The notes under the pieces are model-generated. The model had not been told where the DNA came from, searched no databases, and saw only the letters and a list, made by a program, of their open reading frames with translations. This document shows positions 9,591-18,087 of a stretch of DNA of 58,910 nt, in pieces. Origin of the DNA: Nitrososphaerota archaeon (GTDB lineage: Archaea; Thermoproteota; Nitrososphaeria; Nitrososphaerales; Nitrosopumilaceae); the NCBI GenBank assembly GCA_028867785.1, contig JAGWFS010000012.1:1-58910 (forward strand), read 5' to 3'. Numbering within the stretch: position 1 is the stretch's first letter; every line of letters starts with the position of its first letter. Position numbers and translations under genes: made by a program.

Positions 9591-10424
9591 ATGATAACCA
9601 TGGAAAAGACTGCGATTGTGACCGGCAGCTCAAGCGGCATTGGATTTGAGACTGCGCTTGCACTTGCAAGGGAAGGCTATTACACATATGCCACAATGCG
9701 TGACACAAAAAAAAGCAGCGCAATACTTGAGATTGCAAAAAAAGAAGGCATGCAGATCGAGGTTTTGGAGCTTGACGTGGATAAGGAAGAGACCATACAA
9801 AATTCCATCAACAAAATAATTCAGGACCGGAAAAGGATAGACATACTGGTAAACAATGCTGGGTATTTTCTTGTCGGGTGCTTGGAAGACATTACAATAA
9901 AAGACATCAAGGCCCAGTTTGAGACCAACTTTTTCGGCATAGTAAGAACAATACAGCAGGTCCTGCCCACGATGCGCAGGCAAAAGTCTGGAATCATAGT
10001 AAACATTAGCTCCGTTGCAGGAAGAATCGGTTTTCCGGTAACACCTGCATATATTAGCTCAAAGTTTGCCTTGGAAGGGCTGAGCGAGTCAATGAGGTAC
10101 GAGCTTGCGCCATTTGGCATCAAGACGATAATAATAGAACCAGGGGTAATCAAGACCAACCTGTTTTCTTCTCTGAAAAAGTCCACCAAGTCAGATTCTG
10201 TCTACAATAACATCACGGAGAAGGTGATGCAGGGCCTTGTCATGATGTCCCAGATGGGAACCCCTGCCCAGGAGGTGGCAAGGACAATAATTGGCGCAAT
10301 CAAGTCCGAAAATCCGCTGCCAAGATATCCAGTGGGCAATGATGCAATGATGTTTCTTGAGGCCAAGAAGAACAAGACCGACATTGAGTTTGAAAATTAC
10401 ATAAAAAAGGAACTTTTTGACTAG
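9591..10424 (+). CDS. Short-chain dehydrogenase/reductase
   Basis: 277 residues, classical SDR. Cofactor loop TGSSSGIG (11-18), NNAG motif, the catalytic serine in NISSVAG, and Y154-x3-K158 in AYISSKFAL. The substrate is unknown; the tail (about 210-277) resembles other archaeal SDRs of unassigned function. The start could be ATG 9591 or, more likely from the compact N-terminus, ATG 9600 (MEKTAIVTG). A TATA-like aattatta lies about 25 bp before. Confidence 0.88.
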   Translation: MITMEKTAIVTGSSSGIGFETALALAREGYYTYATMRDTKKSSAILEIAKKEGMQIEVLELDVDKEETIQNSINKIIQDRKRIDILVNNAGYFLVGCLEDITIKDIKAQFETNFFGIVRTIQQVLPTMRRQKSGIIVNISSVAGRIGFPVTPAYISSKFALEGLSESMRYELAPFGIKTIIIEPGVIKTNLFSSLKKSTKSDSVYNNITEKVMQGLVMMSQMGTPAQEVARTIIGAIKSENPLPRYPVGNDAMMFLEAKKNKTDIEFENYIKKELFD

Positions 10425-10570
10425 ATTTTTTCCATATATCAGATATCATCAACACCTTGTCCATTATTACTCAAAAAATCTATGAATTTTTTACATTATT
10501 TTTGAATAGATTGATATAAGTCAGAAAGTCAATTTTTGTCAAAGTCAACAGATTTAGCCAGAAAAAGACA

Positions 10571-12148
10571 GTGATATTGAAAATGAAATGGAAGACACTA
10601 CAACACAATGGTATTGCATTCCCTCCCCCGTTTGAGTCAAAGGGGATAGCAGTCAGGATAAAGGGGGAAAAGGTTCCGCTTAGCCTAGATGCAGAGGAGA
10701 TGGCCTATCAGTGGGCAAAAAAGAAGGATACTCCTTACGTAAAGGACACAACGTTTCAGAAAAACTTTCTTTTAGATTTTGCAAAGATTCTTCCGGAAAA
10801 ATACAGAAAGATATCGTTTTCAGACATGGACTTTTCAGATGCGTTCAAGGTTGTCGATAAAGAAAACGATGCCAAGATTACAGTAACAAAGGAAGAGAAG
10901 AAAAAGATTGCAGCAACAAGAAAAGAGATCAAAGAAAAGATGAAGGGAGTGTACGGAAAAGCAATGATGGACGGCAAGGAGGTAGAAGTTGCAAACTGGA
11001 TGGCCGAGCCGCCAGGTCTTTTCATAGGACGTGGGGACCATCCCCTAAGAGGCAGATGGAAGCCAAGGATAACCGAGAAAGATGTCACGTTAAACCTAGG
11101 AAAGGATGCCAAGGCTCCTCCTGGCAAGTGGGGCCAGATAATCCACGAGCAGGACTTTATGTGGCTTGCAAGCTGGGAGGACAGGCTTACTGAGAAGAGA
11201 AAATATGTCTGGCTATCAGATACGTCTGATCTCAAGCAGGAACGTGACAAGATGAAGTATGAAAAGGCAACCAAGCTTTCAGAGCATATTGACAAGGTTC
11301 TTGATGCCATAGTCAAAAAGATGTCAGACAGGGACGACAGGGTCAAAAGCGTGGCAACTGTAAGTTATCTAATTTACAAGACAGCAATGAGAGTGGGAGA
11401 CGAAAAGGACCCAGATGAGGCAGACACCGTGGGCGCCACCACCTTGCGCGTAGAGCACATCAAGCTAAAACCAAATTCAATAGAGTTTGACTTTCTAGGA
11501 AAGGACAGCGTAAGGTGGCAAAAGCCGCTTACCGTTGAAGAAAAGGACAGGAACTTTTATGAGAACTTGAGAAAGCTTACAGAGAAGAAAAAACCTGGCG
11601 AGCTTGTATTTGACAGCATTACATCAAGACATGTAAACGAGTTTCTTGGAGGCGTTGTAAAGGGACTCACGGCCAAGGTTTTCAGGACTTATTTGGCTAC
11701 AAACGTGGTAAGAAACTACCTAAAGAAGGTGGACAGACTAGATTCCAAGTCAGAAAACATCAAGGTATACCATGCAAAGATGGCAAACCTAGAGGCTGCC
11801 ATAACGTGCAACCACAAGAGAACCATACCCAAGAGCTTTGAGGAATCGCTGCAAAAAAAGAGGGATGCGTTAAAGAAACTCAAGGAAGCAGTACCCAAGA
11901 CCGAGAAGCAGGCAGAAAAACAAAAGCAGCGAGAAGAAAAGATGAAGCTAACAATAGAGCTCACTGAAAAGACCAAGGATTACAATCTTGGTACGTCGCT
12001 GCGCAACTATATCGACCCAAGAGTTGTCAAGGCCTGGTCGGACGAGGTAGGATTAGAATGGGAGAAGCTGTACACTAGTGCGTTGCAGAAAAAATTCCAG
12101 TGGGTCTCAAAAGAGAACATCGACTGGAAAGAGATTGCCCAAAGCTGA
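10571..12148 (+). CDS. DNA topoisomerase IB, eukaryotic type
   Basis: 525 residues (GTG 10571; ATG 10583 is an alternative start that removes four residues). Relaxes supercoils through a 3'-phosphotyrosine link. It contains the N-terminal clamp (PPFE, MAEPPGLFIGRG, HPLRG), the core catalytic arginine region (KTAMRVGDEKD), a charged coiled-coil linker (about 420-465) and the C-terminal catalytic tyrosine Y480 in SLRNYIDPR. A type IB enzyme of this architecture is a marker of Thaumarchaeota among archaea. The 146-bp upstream region is AT-rich with a TATA-like ttgatataag at about 10510. Confidence 0.95.
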   Translation: MILKMKWKTLQHNGIAFPPPFESKGIAVRIKGEKVPLSLDAEEMAYQWAKKKDTPYVKDTTFQKNFLLDFAKILPEKYRKISFSDMDFSDAFKVVDKENDAKITVTKEEKKKIAATRKEIKEKMKGVYGKAMMDGKEVEVANWMAEPPGLFIGRGDHPLRGRWKPRITEKDVTLNLGKDAKAPPGKWGQIIHEQDFMWLASWEDRLTEKRKYVWLSDTSDLKQERDKMKYEKATKLSEHIDKVLDAIVKKMSDRDDRVKSVATVSYLIYKTAMRVGDEKDPDEADTVGATTLRVEHIKLKPNSIEFDFLGKDSVRWQKPLTVEEKDRNFYENLRKLTEKKKPGELVFDSITSRHVNEFLGGVVKGLTAKVFRTYLATNVVRNYLKKVDRLDSKSENIKVYHAKMANLEAAITCNHKRTIPKSFEESLQKKRDALKKLKEAVPKTEKQAEKQKQREEKMKLTIELTEKTKDYNLGTSLRNYIDPRVVKAWSDEVGLEWEKLYTSALQKKFQWVSKENIDWKEIAQS

Positions 12149-12244
12149 ACACAGCATATTTTTGAATCAAATTAGTTTTTGAAATTTTGCCGAACATTTT
12201 CTACAAGCTACATTTAATTGCAGTTGAAATGAGGCGTAATTTAT

Positions 12245-12337
12245 GCCGGGGTAGCTCAGCCTGGCCTAGAGTGCCAGTCCACATACAGGGTAATACTCAT
12301 AATCTGGAGGTCGTGGGTTCGAAACCCACCCCCGGTA
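12245..12337 (+). tRNA. tRNA-Met(CAU), elongator, with a 17-nt non-canonical intron
   Basis: The acceptor stem pairs 12245-12251 with 12330-12336 (first pair G-U). D arm GCTC/GAGT, five-base variable loop, T arm GTGGG-TTCGAAA-CCCAC (12313-12329). The anticodon loop CTCATAA (12296-12302) and 3' stem TCTGG need a CCAGA 5' strand. Only CCAG (12274-12277) is contiguous and the A at 12295 completes it, so 12278-12294 must be an intron lying in the anticodon stem, outside the usual 37/38 site. The spliced length is 76 nt. The body matches archaeal elongator tRNA-Met and lacks the initiator GGG/CCC anticodon stem. Exact splice points are inferred from pairing. Confidence 0.88.
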
Positions 12338-12348
12338 TACCTAATTCG

Positions 12349-12372
12349 GTTTAAAACCCACCCCGCCATATT
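12349..12372 (+). repeat. Degraded copy of the tRNA-Met 3' end (att-like)
   Basis: TTTAAAACCCACCCC resembles the tRNA T-arm/acceptor sequence TTCGAAACCCACCCCC at 12318-12333. It sits between the tRNA and the integrase gene, as expected for a leftover attachment site of a tRNA-targeting element. The match is short and the distal att site was not seen in the window. Confidence 0.4.
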
Positions 12373-12381
12373 ATAACAGGT

Positions 12382-13587
12382 TTGAGCCAGCAGCAGAGTT
12401 TCAAAAACAAGAGAATCGAGATACACAAGTACGATTTACACATCAAGTCTGTCTATAGTACAATGAGGCGGGAGTTTTCAGAGGAAAACTTTGAGCTGAT
12501 TGAAAAGTATGATAAGGAACTTGTCAGGCTCTCAATAGCCAAGTCAACCAGGCTTACACATCTGAAGACACTGCAGAGCATTACAAGATTGTTAAACAAG
12601 GACTGGAAAGATGTTACAAAGCCAGACATTGAGGAGCTGGTGTTTAGAATAATGGGACAGTATGCTGGCGATGTTGGTCAGGAGACTAATACCTCGTATG
12701 ACCACAAAAAGATCCTAAAGATATTTTTCAGGTGGTTCAAGCTTGGTTCCAGAGAATTCGTAGAGGTGGGAGATCCTCCGGAGACCAAATCAGTCAAGAT
12801 GAAAAAAGTAAGGGACAAGATAGTGCGTGAGGATCTGCTCACAGAAGATGAAAAAACAAGACTTTTGCACGCGTGTGGCGAGAATGCAAGAGACAGGGCA
12901 CTTCTTGATTGCCATCTAGAAGCCGGAACAAGACCCGGCGAGATTCTCAACTTGCTGATAAAACATGTAAAATTTGACAACTATGGAGCGGTCTTGCATG
13001 TGGATGGAAAGACAGGGGCAAGGCCAGTAAGGCTTGTGAGATCAACCCCTTCACTTGCATCATGGCTTGCAGTCCATCCCTTCAGAGATATTGCTGAAGC
13101 TCCGTTATGGATAAGGATTGACAAGCAAGGATACGGTCAGCCACTCACATATGCCGGTACAAGACAGATGGTAATCAGAAGATGTCAGATTGCACATATT
13201 TCAAAACGCGTCTTTCTCAATCTATTCAGGCATAGTGAGGCTACCGAATTGGCCAAGTTCATGACAGAGGCTCAGATGAAACAAAGACATGGGTGGTCAA
13301 AAGACTCCAAGATGCCGGGAAGATACGTACACTTGGTTAGTGCAGATGTCGATGAGGCAATCTTTGAGCATTACGGAATAGCCAAGAGCAAAGAGGAGGG
13401 ACCTGCAAAGATTCCTCGCAGGTGTCATGTCTGCGACAGGCCAAACCCTGCTTGCTCTCAAACATGTTCAAGATGCGGCAGGCCGCTTGATCTTACTACT
13501 GCACTGAAGATTGATGATGCAAACGAGGCCCGTCTTTCTGCAATAGAGGAGAAGCTGAACCTTTTATTGAACGCACTTCCGAGATAA
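12382..13587 (+). CDS. Tyrosine recombinase/integrase with C-terminal zinc ribbon
   Basis: 401 residues (TTG start at 12382; ATG 12463 is a possible later start). N-terminal SAM-like core-binding domain (about 35-125), then the catalytic domain: Arg in EAGTRPGEI (about R184), Arg-His in NLFRHSEAT (about 281), His-Gly-Trp in KQRHGWSKD, and the nucleophile Y315 in GRYVHL. A C-terminal zinc ribbon (CHVCDRPNPACSQTCSRC) follows, a feature of many archaeal integrases. It begins 45 bp behind tRNA-Met, which suggests integration at that tRNA. Whether the element is still mobile is unknown. Confidence 0.88.
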   Translation: MSQQQSFKNKRIEIHKYDLHIKSVYSTMRREFSEENFELIEKYDKELVRLSIAKSTRLTHLKTLQSITRLLNKDWKDVTKPDIEELVFRIMGQYAGDVGQETNTSYDHKKILKIFFRWFKLGSREFVEVGDPPETKSVKMKKVRDKIVREDLLTEDEKTRLLHACGENARDRALLDCHLEAGTRPGEILNLLIKHVKFDNYGAVLHVDGKTGARPVRLVRSTPSLASWLAVHPFRDIAEAPLWIRIDKQGYGQPLTYAGTRQMVIRRCQIAHISKRVFLNLFRHSEATELAKFMTEAQMKQRHGWSKDSKMPGRYVHLVSADVDEAIFEHYGIAKSKEEGPAKIPRRCHVCDRPNPACSQTCSRCGRPLDLTTALKIDDANEARLSAIEEKLNLLLNALPR

Positions 13588-13799
13588 TCTTCATTATTTG
13601 CTCACGAATCAGGTCAGAGTCCACCCCACATGATTTACATTTTACCATAGGTATTCGTCACCTCATCTCATTTTTTAATCAAGTACGGTACCTGAGATGA
13701 CACCAACGAAATGTACACAGCAAATATGTCTTGATATATTATCATAACTTGCAAGAAATGAAAATAATTTAAGGGGTTCGTATTGCTTGGCCTGTCCAG

Positions 13800-16274
13800 T
13801 CAATACTTTCTCCTCGATTCTGCCTCTCCATTTTTTACCGATACGTAATAACCTCGGTTCTCAAGAAGCTTCTTTGCATAGATGCCATACTTTTGATGCG
13901 TCACCAGATCCTTTAGTGCCCTGTCACTGAGTGCAGTAAAGTCAAAACCTTCCTTGAAGACATACTCTTCCTGAACATTTTTGTCATCGTGTTTATCTGA
14001 TGCCATCTTTTTCTCAACCATTTCCATTTTACTGTCTGCATTTGCTGCAGGTGAAGATTCAAGTTTCCTGCCTTCTTCTGTAGGTACAAAATATTCCTGC
14101 CTTTTGGTCTCGGTAACCTTTCTTCCCTCTCCTGAAACCTCCGTACTCTTTGTCTCGGCATATCCTCGTTCTGCTATACCTTTTTGTTCAAGCCTCCACA
14201 GTATTCCCATGACATCATATGATGAGAGATTTGTCCTTTCTGCAATCCACTGGCCTGTTCCACCTCCCTCTCGCAGTACGTTGTATACTTCAAGCTCCTC
14301 CGGTGTCAGGTGTTCTATAGAACCGTTCTGTATGTTGGAGAGACGTTCTACTGATTCCGGTTTTATGATTACAATGTCATAGAACTGCTCATCAATTCCG
14401 TTTTTGATCATTGCATCTGCAATGTACTGTTTGTGCTTTTGAGAGAACACGACAAACCAGATATAGTATCCAAGATCAAAGTTCTTCCTGAAATTTTCAA
14501 CCACCTGTGACTCGTGCTTTGTCGGGTCTGTCTCGACTTCGACTGCTATTACCTTCTCAGACCAGTAAAGGGGATCGTATGATAATACATTGCCGGAATT
14601 TTGTATCCGTTCTGGCTCAAATATCAAAAGGTCCGGCCTCTGGGCTGCCCTGTCTCCAAGGTCTGGAATGCAGAACTTGAAGGCCTTTTGCTGCATCCTC
14701 ATTATCATAAATATGGTACCGAGGTGGAGGTCAGAGCCTGCACGCCTCCCCGTGGCAGCGTTTGAGAAATAGCTGTTGTATGCAATAGGTGCCAGCACAT
14801 AACGCGTGGCACGGTTCTCATCGCCGTCACCTGCAGAGGCATTTTTGCGCTCGACCAGCCTGAGTTTGTTTACAAGCATGTTGTCAAGTTTTTCAAGTAT
14901 CTCTCTTCTTTGTACATGAAACATTTTGGAAACAAGATCACAGATCTCGTCCCTTGTCATGTCCCTGCCCTCGTTGTACAACAAAAGCAGGATTGCAGCT
15001 TCCAGTGGCGTTACCGGCGGTGTCTCGCCTTTTGTCTTTGTTGGCATGATATATTTTTCAAGCGATGTCGGCTCACCGTACCTTTCTATGCTGTATCTTG
15101 CAAGTCCAATCCAGTCTCTTTTTCTGTCAACTATTGGAAATGCCTTGAGGAGGCCTGACAGCGGTGTTTGTCCCTGCGAGTAGAACGCAAACCTGCCATG
15201 TGTCATTGATGTCAGGATCTCTACCGGTACTGGCATCACGGTCTTGAACATGCTTGCTGTTTCCGTATCAACCTTGAAGCAGATAATGGTACGTACAAGT
15301 GCCGATATCTCCTTTGCAAACTCTCTTGGAAACGTGTTGATTGTCTGTGACGTGATTGTAACCTTGACGTTTGCCTTCCTCATCGTATTTAGCAGCTCGC
15401 GGAGGGCAAACGGGGCAAAGAGGTGAGCCTCGTCTATATACATGAAAAAAGGTTTTGGGGTAACATCAGTCCTGCTAAATCTTTTTCTTGCTTCCACATA
15501 GACCATGTTGATAAGTATGGTTCCAACAAATGATATCACATCATCAGAGCCACCGCTTGATAAATCGATTACCACCCATTTTCCAGCCCGTATTATATCA
15601 GCAAAATCGATTGTAGACTGGGCAGTGTCAAGCATCGCTGCAACCTGCGGGGTTGATAAGATTTTGTCAAGCTTGTTGTATGCGGAGCGTCCGGCATCCC
15701 TCTGGTACTGTTGCGGAAAAAGTACACTCCAAAAGTGTCTAACATCACGGTTTGCAACCTTGGCCAAAAAAATAGAGCGCATCCTGTCATCTGTTATTAT
15801 CTTTACAAGGTCCCGAAGTGTAGAGCCTTCAATCTCGACCAGTGCATTTGCGCCGTTTCTCAGCAGTGCTTCAAGCTGAGGACCCCAAGAATCACGGTAA
15901 ATGTTTCGAAGCGCATTTACAAGATTCATGACAGCAACATATCTGTCGTCTCCTCCCTTGACCTCAAGAGGGTTTATCTTTACTGTCTTTCCCCAGAGCC
16001 TTACTGCATCAAGACTGATGTATATTACGCGGTCCTTTTTGGAATCAGGAATCATCCGCAAGACATCCTGGGCAAGCGAGCCGTGCGGGTCAAGTACAAG
16101 AAAACCTTCTTCCCGGTTTATGTTCTGGTTTATCATGATTGTATCAACTGTACTCTTTCCAGAGCCAACCTCGCCGAAGATTCCTGTGTGAATCTGCTCC
16201 TCCCTTGGTATGCCAACGGCTCTTCCGTTGTCATCAAACCCAAGTACTGTAATGGTGGATTTTCCAGAGTTCAT
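13800..16274 (-). CDS. VirD4/HerA-type ATPase fused to winged-helix and nuclease-like domains
   Basis: 824 residues from ATG 16274. This start is preferred over the longer frame because a TATA-like cttaaaaag lies about 24 bp upstream and a repeat occupies the extra 5' part. Walker A GEVGSGKST (34-42), a DPHGSLAQD segment typical of type IV coupling proteins, and Walker B FFMYIDEAH (about 275-285) define the motor. The C-terminal half has a winged-helix-like part, then RPDLLIFEP (about 545) and IAVEVETDPTKHESQ (about 575-590), resembling a PD-(D/E)xK or replication-relaxation fold, and a second winged helix (about 650-690). A role in DNA transfer or processing of an integrated element fits the nearby integrase but is inference. 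The nuclease call is weak because the usual ExK lysine is not obvious. Confidence 0.72.
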   Translation of the reverse strand: MNSGKSTITVLGFDDNGRAVGIPREEQIHTGIFGEVGSGKSTVDTIMINQNINREEGFLVLDPHGSLAQDVLRMIPDSKKDRVIYISLDAVRLWGKTVKINPLEVKGGDDRYVAVMNLVNALRNIYRDSWGPQLEALLRNGANALVEIEGSTLRDLVKIITDDRMRSIFLAKVANRDVRHFWSVLFPQQYQRDAGRSAYNKLDKILSTPQVAAMLDTAQSTIDFADIIRAGKWVVIDLSSGGSDDVISFVGTILINMVYVEARKRFSRTDVTPKPFFMYIDEAHLFAPFALRELLNTMRKANVKVTITSQTINTFPREFAKEISALVRTIICFKVDTETASMFKTVMPVPVEILTSMTHGRFAFYSQGQTPLSGLLKAFPIVDRKRDWIGLARYSIERYGEPTSLEKYIMPTKTKGETPPVTPLEAAILLLLYNEGRDMTRDEICDLVSKMFHVQRREILEKLDNMLVNKLRLVERKNASAGDGDENRATRYVLAPIAYNSYFSNAATGRRAGSDLHLGTIFMIMRMQQKAFKFCIPDLGDRAAQRPDLLIFEPERIQNSGNVLSYDPLYWSEKVIAVEVETDPTKHESQVVENFRKNFDLGYYIWFVVFSQKHKQYIADAMIKNGIDEQFYDIVIIKPESVERLSNIQNGSIEHLTPEELEVYNVLREGGGTGQWIAERTNLSSYDVMGILWRLEQKGIAERGYAETKSTEVSGEGRKVTETKRQEYFVPTEEGRKLESSPAANADSKMEMVEKKMASDKHDDKNVQEEYVFKEGFDFTALSDRALKDLVTHQKYGIYAKKLLENRGYYVSVKNGEAESRRKY

Positions 16275-16318
16275 GACTTGAAATGAGATGCATCTTAAAA
16301 AGATAGGAAGTGGCAGCC

Positions 16319-16372
16319 CGGGGGGACTAGGGTACCATCTTGGTACAATTTCCGGGCCCACACGTATAGAAA
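16319..16372. repeat. 54-bp intergenic repeat with inner palindrome, copy 1
   Basis: Contains GGTACCATCTTGGTAC (imperfect palindrome) followed by AATTTCCGG and ending in TATAGAAA. A close copy lies at 19993-20045. It sits upstream of the ATPase gene and downstream of the small membrane-protein gene at 16440. Function unknown. Confidence 0.6.
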
Positions 16373-16436
16373 ACTGAAGTTTCGTTTTGATTTATTGGAG
16401 AAATTTCAATTTCAAATTTCTTTAGGTCTTGAAGAA

Positions 16437-16676
16437 TTTTCATTTTCTGATGTTATTTTCCTTAAGGCGTCTGAATACAACAAATCCAACTCCTATCACG
16501 ATCATGACTACAACTATAGTTATGATGGTACTATCAAAAGAAATGAAGGTTATGCAGTTAGGCACAGGCGCATGTGGATTAAGCGTCAGATGTTCTTCAC
16601 AAGCAGCGTATGCTGATTTCAAAAAAGATACCATAGTAATACTAATTGCAATTATTGCAAGATGGCTAGTTTTCAT
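16437..16676 (-). repeat. 240-bp dispersed duplication, copy A
   Basis: Matches 49781-50020 with about six substitutions and no gap. The match covers the whole small gene and stops at its start codon. Same orientation, 33,344 bp apart. Confidence 0.9.
16440..16676 (-). CDS. Small secreted/membrane protein, duplicate copy A
   Basis: 78 residues: signal peptide (MKTSHLAIIAIS..., cleavage likely after AYA about 24), an external segment with two cysteines (CEEHLTLNPHAPVPNC), then a transmembrane helix (about 48-68) and basic tail RRLKENNIRK. No family recognised. Virtually identical to the gene at 49784-50020 (6 differences in 240 bp, 3 amino-acid changes). Last gene of the 19053-to-16440 minus-strand run, 22 bp behind the surface protein stop. 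Confidence 0.75.
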   Translation of the reverse strand: MKTSHLAIIAISITMVSFLKSAYAACEEHLTLNPHAPVPNCITFISFDSTIITIVVVMIVIGVGFVVFRRLKENNIRK

Positions 16677-16698
16677 AATTTAACAACACCTCATAATA

Positions 16699-18078
16699 TC
16701 ACTCAGACACAGAGATCTCTATTATGGCAGAACCTGAACTAAATGGAATTGTCAATGTATTGTTTGAAGCCGAAGTGGTCTGCACATATCGTACTGGATA
16801 GTTGTCTACCATGACAAAGAACTGGTATGGCTCTATGTGTTGTGGAGAATCAAGCAGTTGGCGCGGTATTGTAACAACTAGGTCCCCGTTGCCATTTGCC
16901 GTAAGATATATCTCAAGTGCTGCCCTTGTATTGTCATATTTTGCAGAATCCAACATGCCTCCTGTTATGTCATAGGATATTGTAAAGTTGGAGTTTTCCA
17001 CGTCCATTACATTTGAAGGAGTGGGTATAACACTTGGAACTGACTCGTTTGGTCCCTTTGGTTCCAGTGCCATCTCACGGTATATGTAAGATGTCTGATT
17101 TGCACAGTCACCAGCCAAGGGATAGGTTGCATTGATTACAGTTAGCATTCTTGTGTCTATTGCAATATCGGCATGCCATCCCTTGTCACATGATATCTTT
17201 GGACTGCCAGAATTAGGCGGGAGATAAAGCTGGAGCTGTGAAAAGTGAACCTTTCCAACATCTATCGAATTTCCTCCAACAAACTCCCATCCAGACTCTG
17301 ACCAGTTCTTTAACGGTGCAAGATTCATGATATCATAAAAGAACCTGTCCTGCTGCTCTTGGGTAGAGTATCCCTTATCAAGCAGGTGCGATATCGGGTT
17401 TACTGACCATCCTCTCAGGACAAGCTTTGGCAGATCGTCTGGGGTTATGCATGCTGGCAGACCGTTCTCTCTTTTGATTACAAGAGTGAATCCATCTGCA
17501 CATTTTACATCTTCTGCCTTGATTCCGGATTTGAACTGCTTCAACGGTGAATCAATTTGAGTTATGACAGGATGGTTCACATAGTTAAGAGACGGGATGC
17601 CAGTATCGTGGTTGTATATCATAAACTGGAACGATTTTGAAACTGTCTTTTCAACATTTGATTGTGATGTTTGATTCCATATATCATATCGGAAAGTTAT
17701 GGTCGCATTTGTATTTCCAATCTCTGCTGCATTATAAACAAGATCAATGTAAGGGCTTACCGCAGTAATATGTGCACCCGAGTCTATTTTCTCCAATTTC
17801 ATATCAGTGGTACAAGTGATGTTGTTCTCGTTGATATGAACATGATTATCAAAGGATGTAGAGAAGGGCGCCTCGCATACACCGTGTTCAACAAATATTG
17901 TGCTTGGGGAATAGTTGACCAAAGTTGCAGTAACTGTGAAGTTATCTCCAACTAGAATTGTAGTTGGTTGTACCTTGATATTTTGAACGTACATATCATC
18001 GTACGCGTGAGCCTGGCCAAGATTTAGGAATAGAAAGAAAACCACGATTATGATGAGTGATAGATGCAGTGTCTTCAT
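16699..18078 (-). CDS. Secreted surface protein with C-x16-C/RGW module
   Basis: 459 residues from ATG 18078, the start that matches paralogues (an in-frame ATG at 18084 adds two residues). Signal peptide MKTLHLSLIIIVV...QAHA. A beta-sandwich about 30-150 begins DDMYVQNIKVQP, like the protein at 46438. The module spans about 176-225 (C-x16-C, then LVLRGW). A PepSY-like central stretch (about 226-340, with GWHADIAIDT) resembles 56333. The C-terminal beta domain (about 365-459; FFVMVDNYPV, LTIPFSSGSAIIEI) recurs in 50745 and 52030 and resembles the domain before thaumarchaeal PEFG tails, but no tail is present here. Many N-x-S/T sequons. The gene lies 9 bp behind the Cdc48-N-like gene. Function unknown. 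Confidence 0.8.
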   Translation of the reverse strand: MKTLHLSLIIIVVFFLFLNLGQAHAYDDMYVQNIKVQPTTILVGDNFTVTATLVNYSPSTIFVEHGVCEAPFSTSFDNHVHINENNITCTTDMKLEKIDSGAHITAVSPYIDLVYNAAEIGNTNATITFRYDIWNQTSQSNVEKTVSKSFQFMIYNHDTGIPSLNYVNHPVITQIDSPLKQFKSGIKAEDVKCADGFTLVIKRENGLPACITPDDLPKLVLRGWSVNPISHLLDKGYSTQEQQDRFFYDIMNLAPLKNWSESGWEFVGGNSIDVGKVHFSQLQLYLPPNSGSPKISCDKGWHADIAIDTRMLTVINATYPLAGDCANQTSYIYREMALEPKGPNESVPSVIPTPSNVMDVENSNFTISYDITGGMLDSAKYDNTRAALEIYLTANGNGDLVVTIPRQLLDSPQHIEPYQFFVMVDNYPVRYVQTTSASNNTLTIPFSSGSAIIEISVSE

Positions 18079-18087
18079 ATCCAAAAA

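Noticed and set aside
15711-16286. 191-codon plus-strand frame over the 5' half of the ATPase gene
   Set aside because: Overlaps the Walker A coding region completely and has no recognisable motif.
16275-16361. N-terminal extension of the ATPase up to 16361
   Set aside because: The extension reads through the TATA-like sequence and the 54-bp repeat that occurs elsewhere in non-coding DNA.
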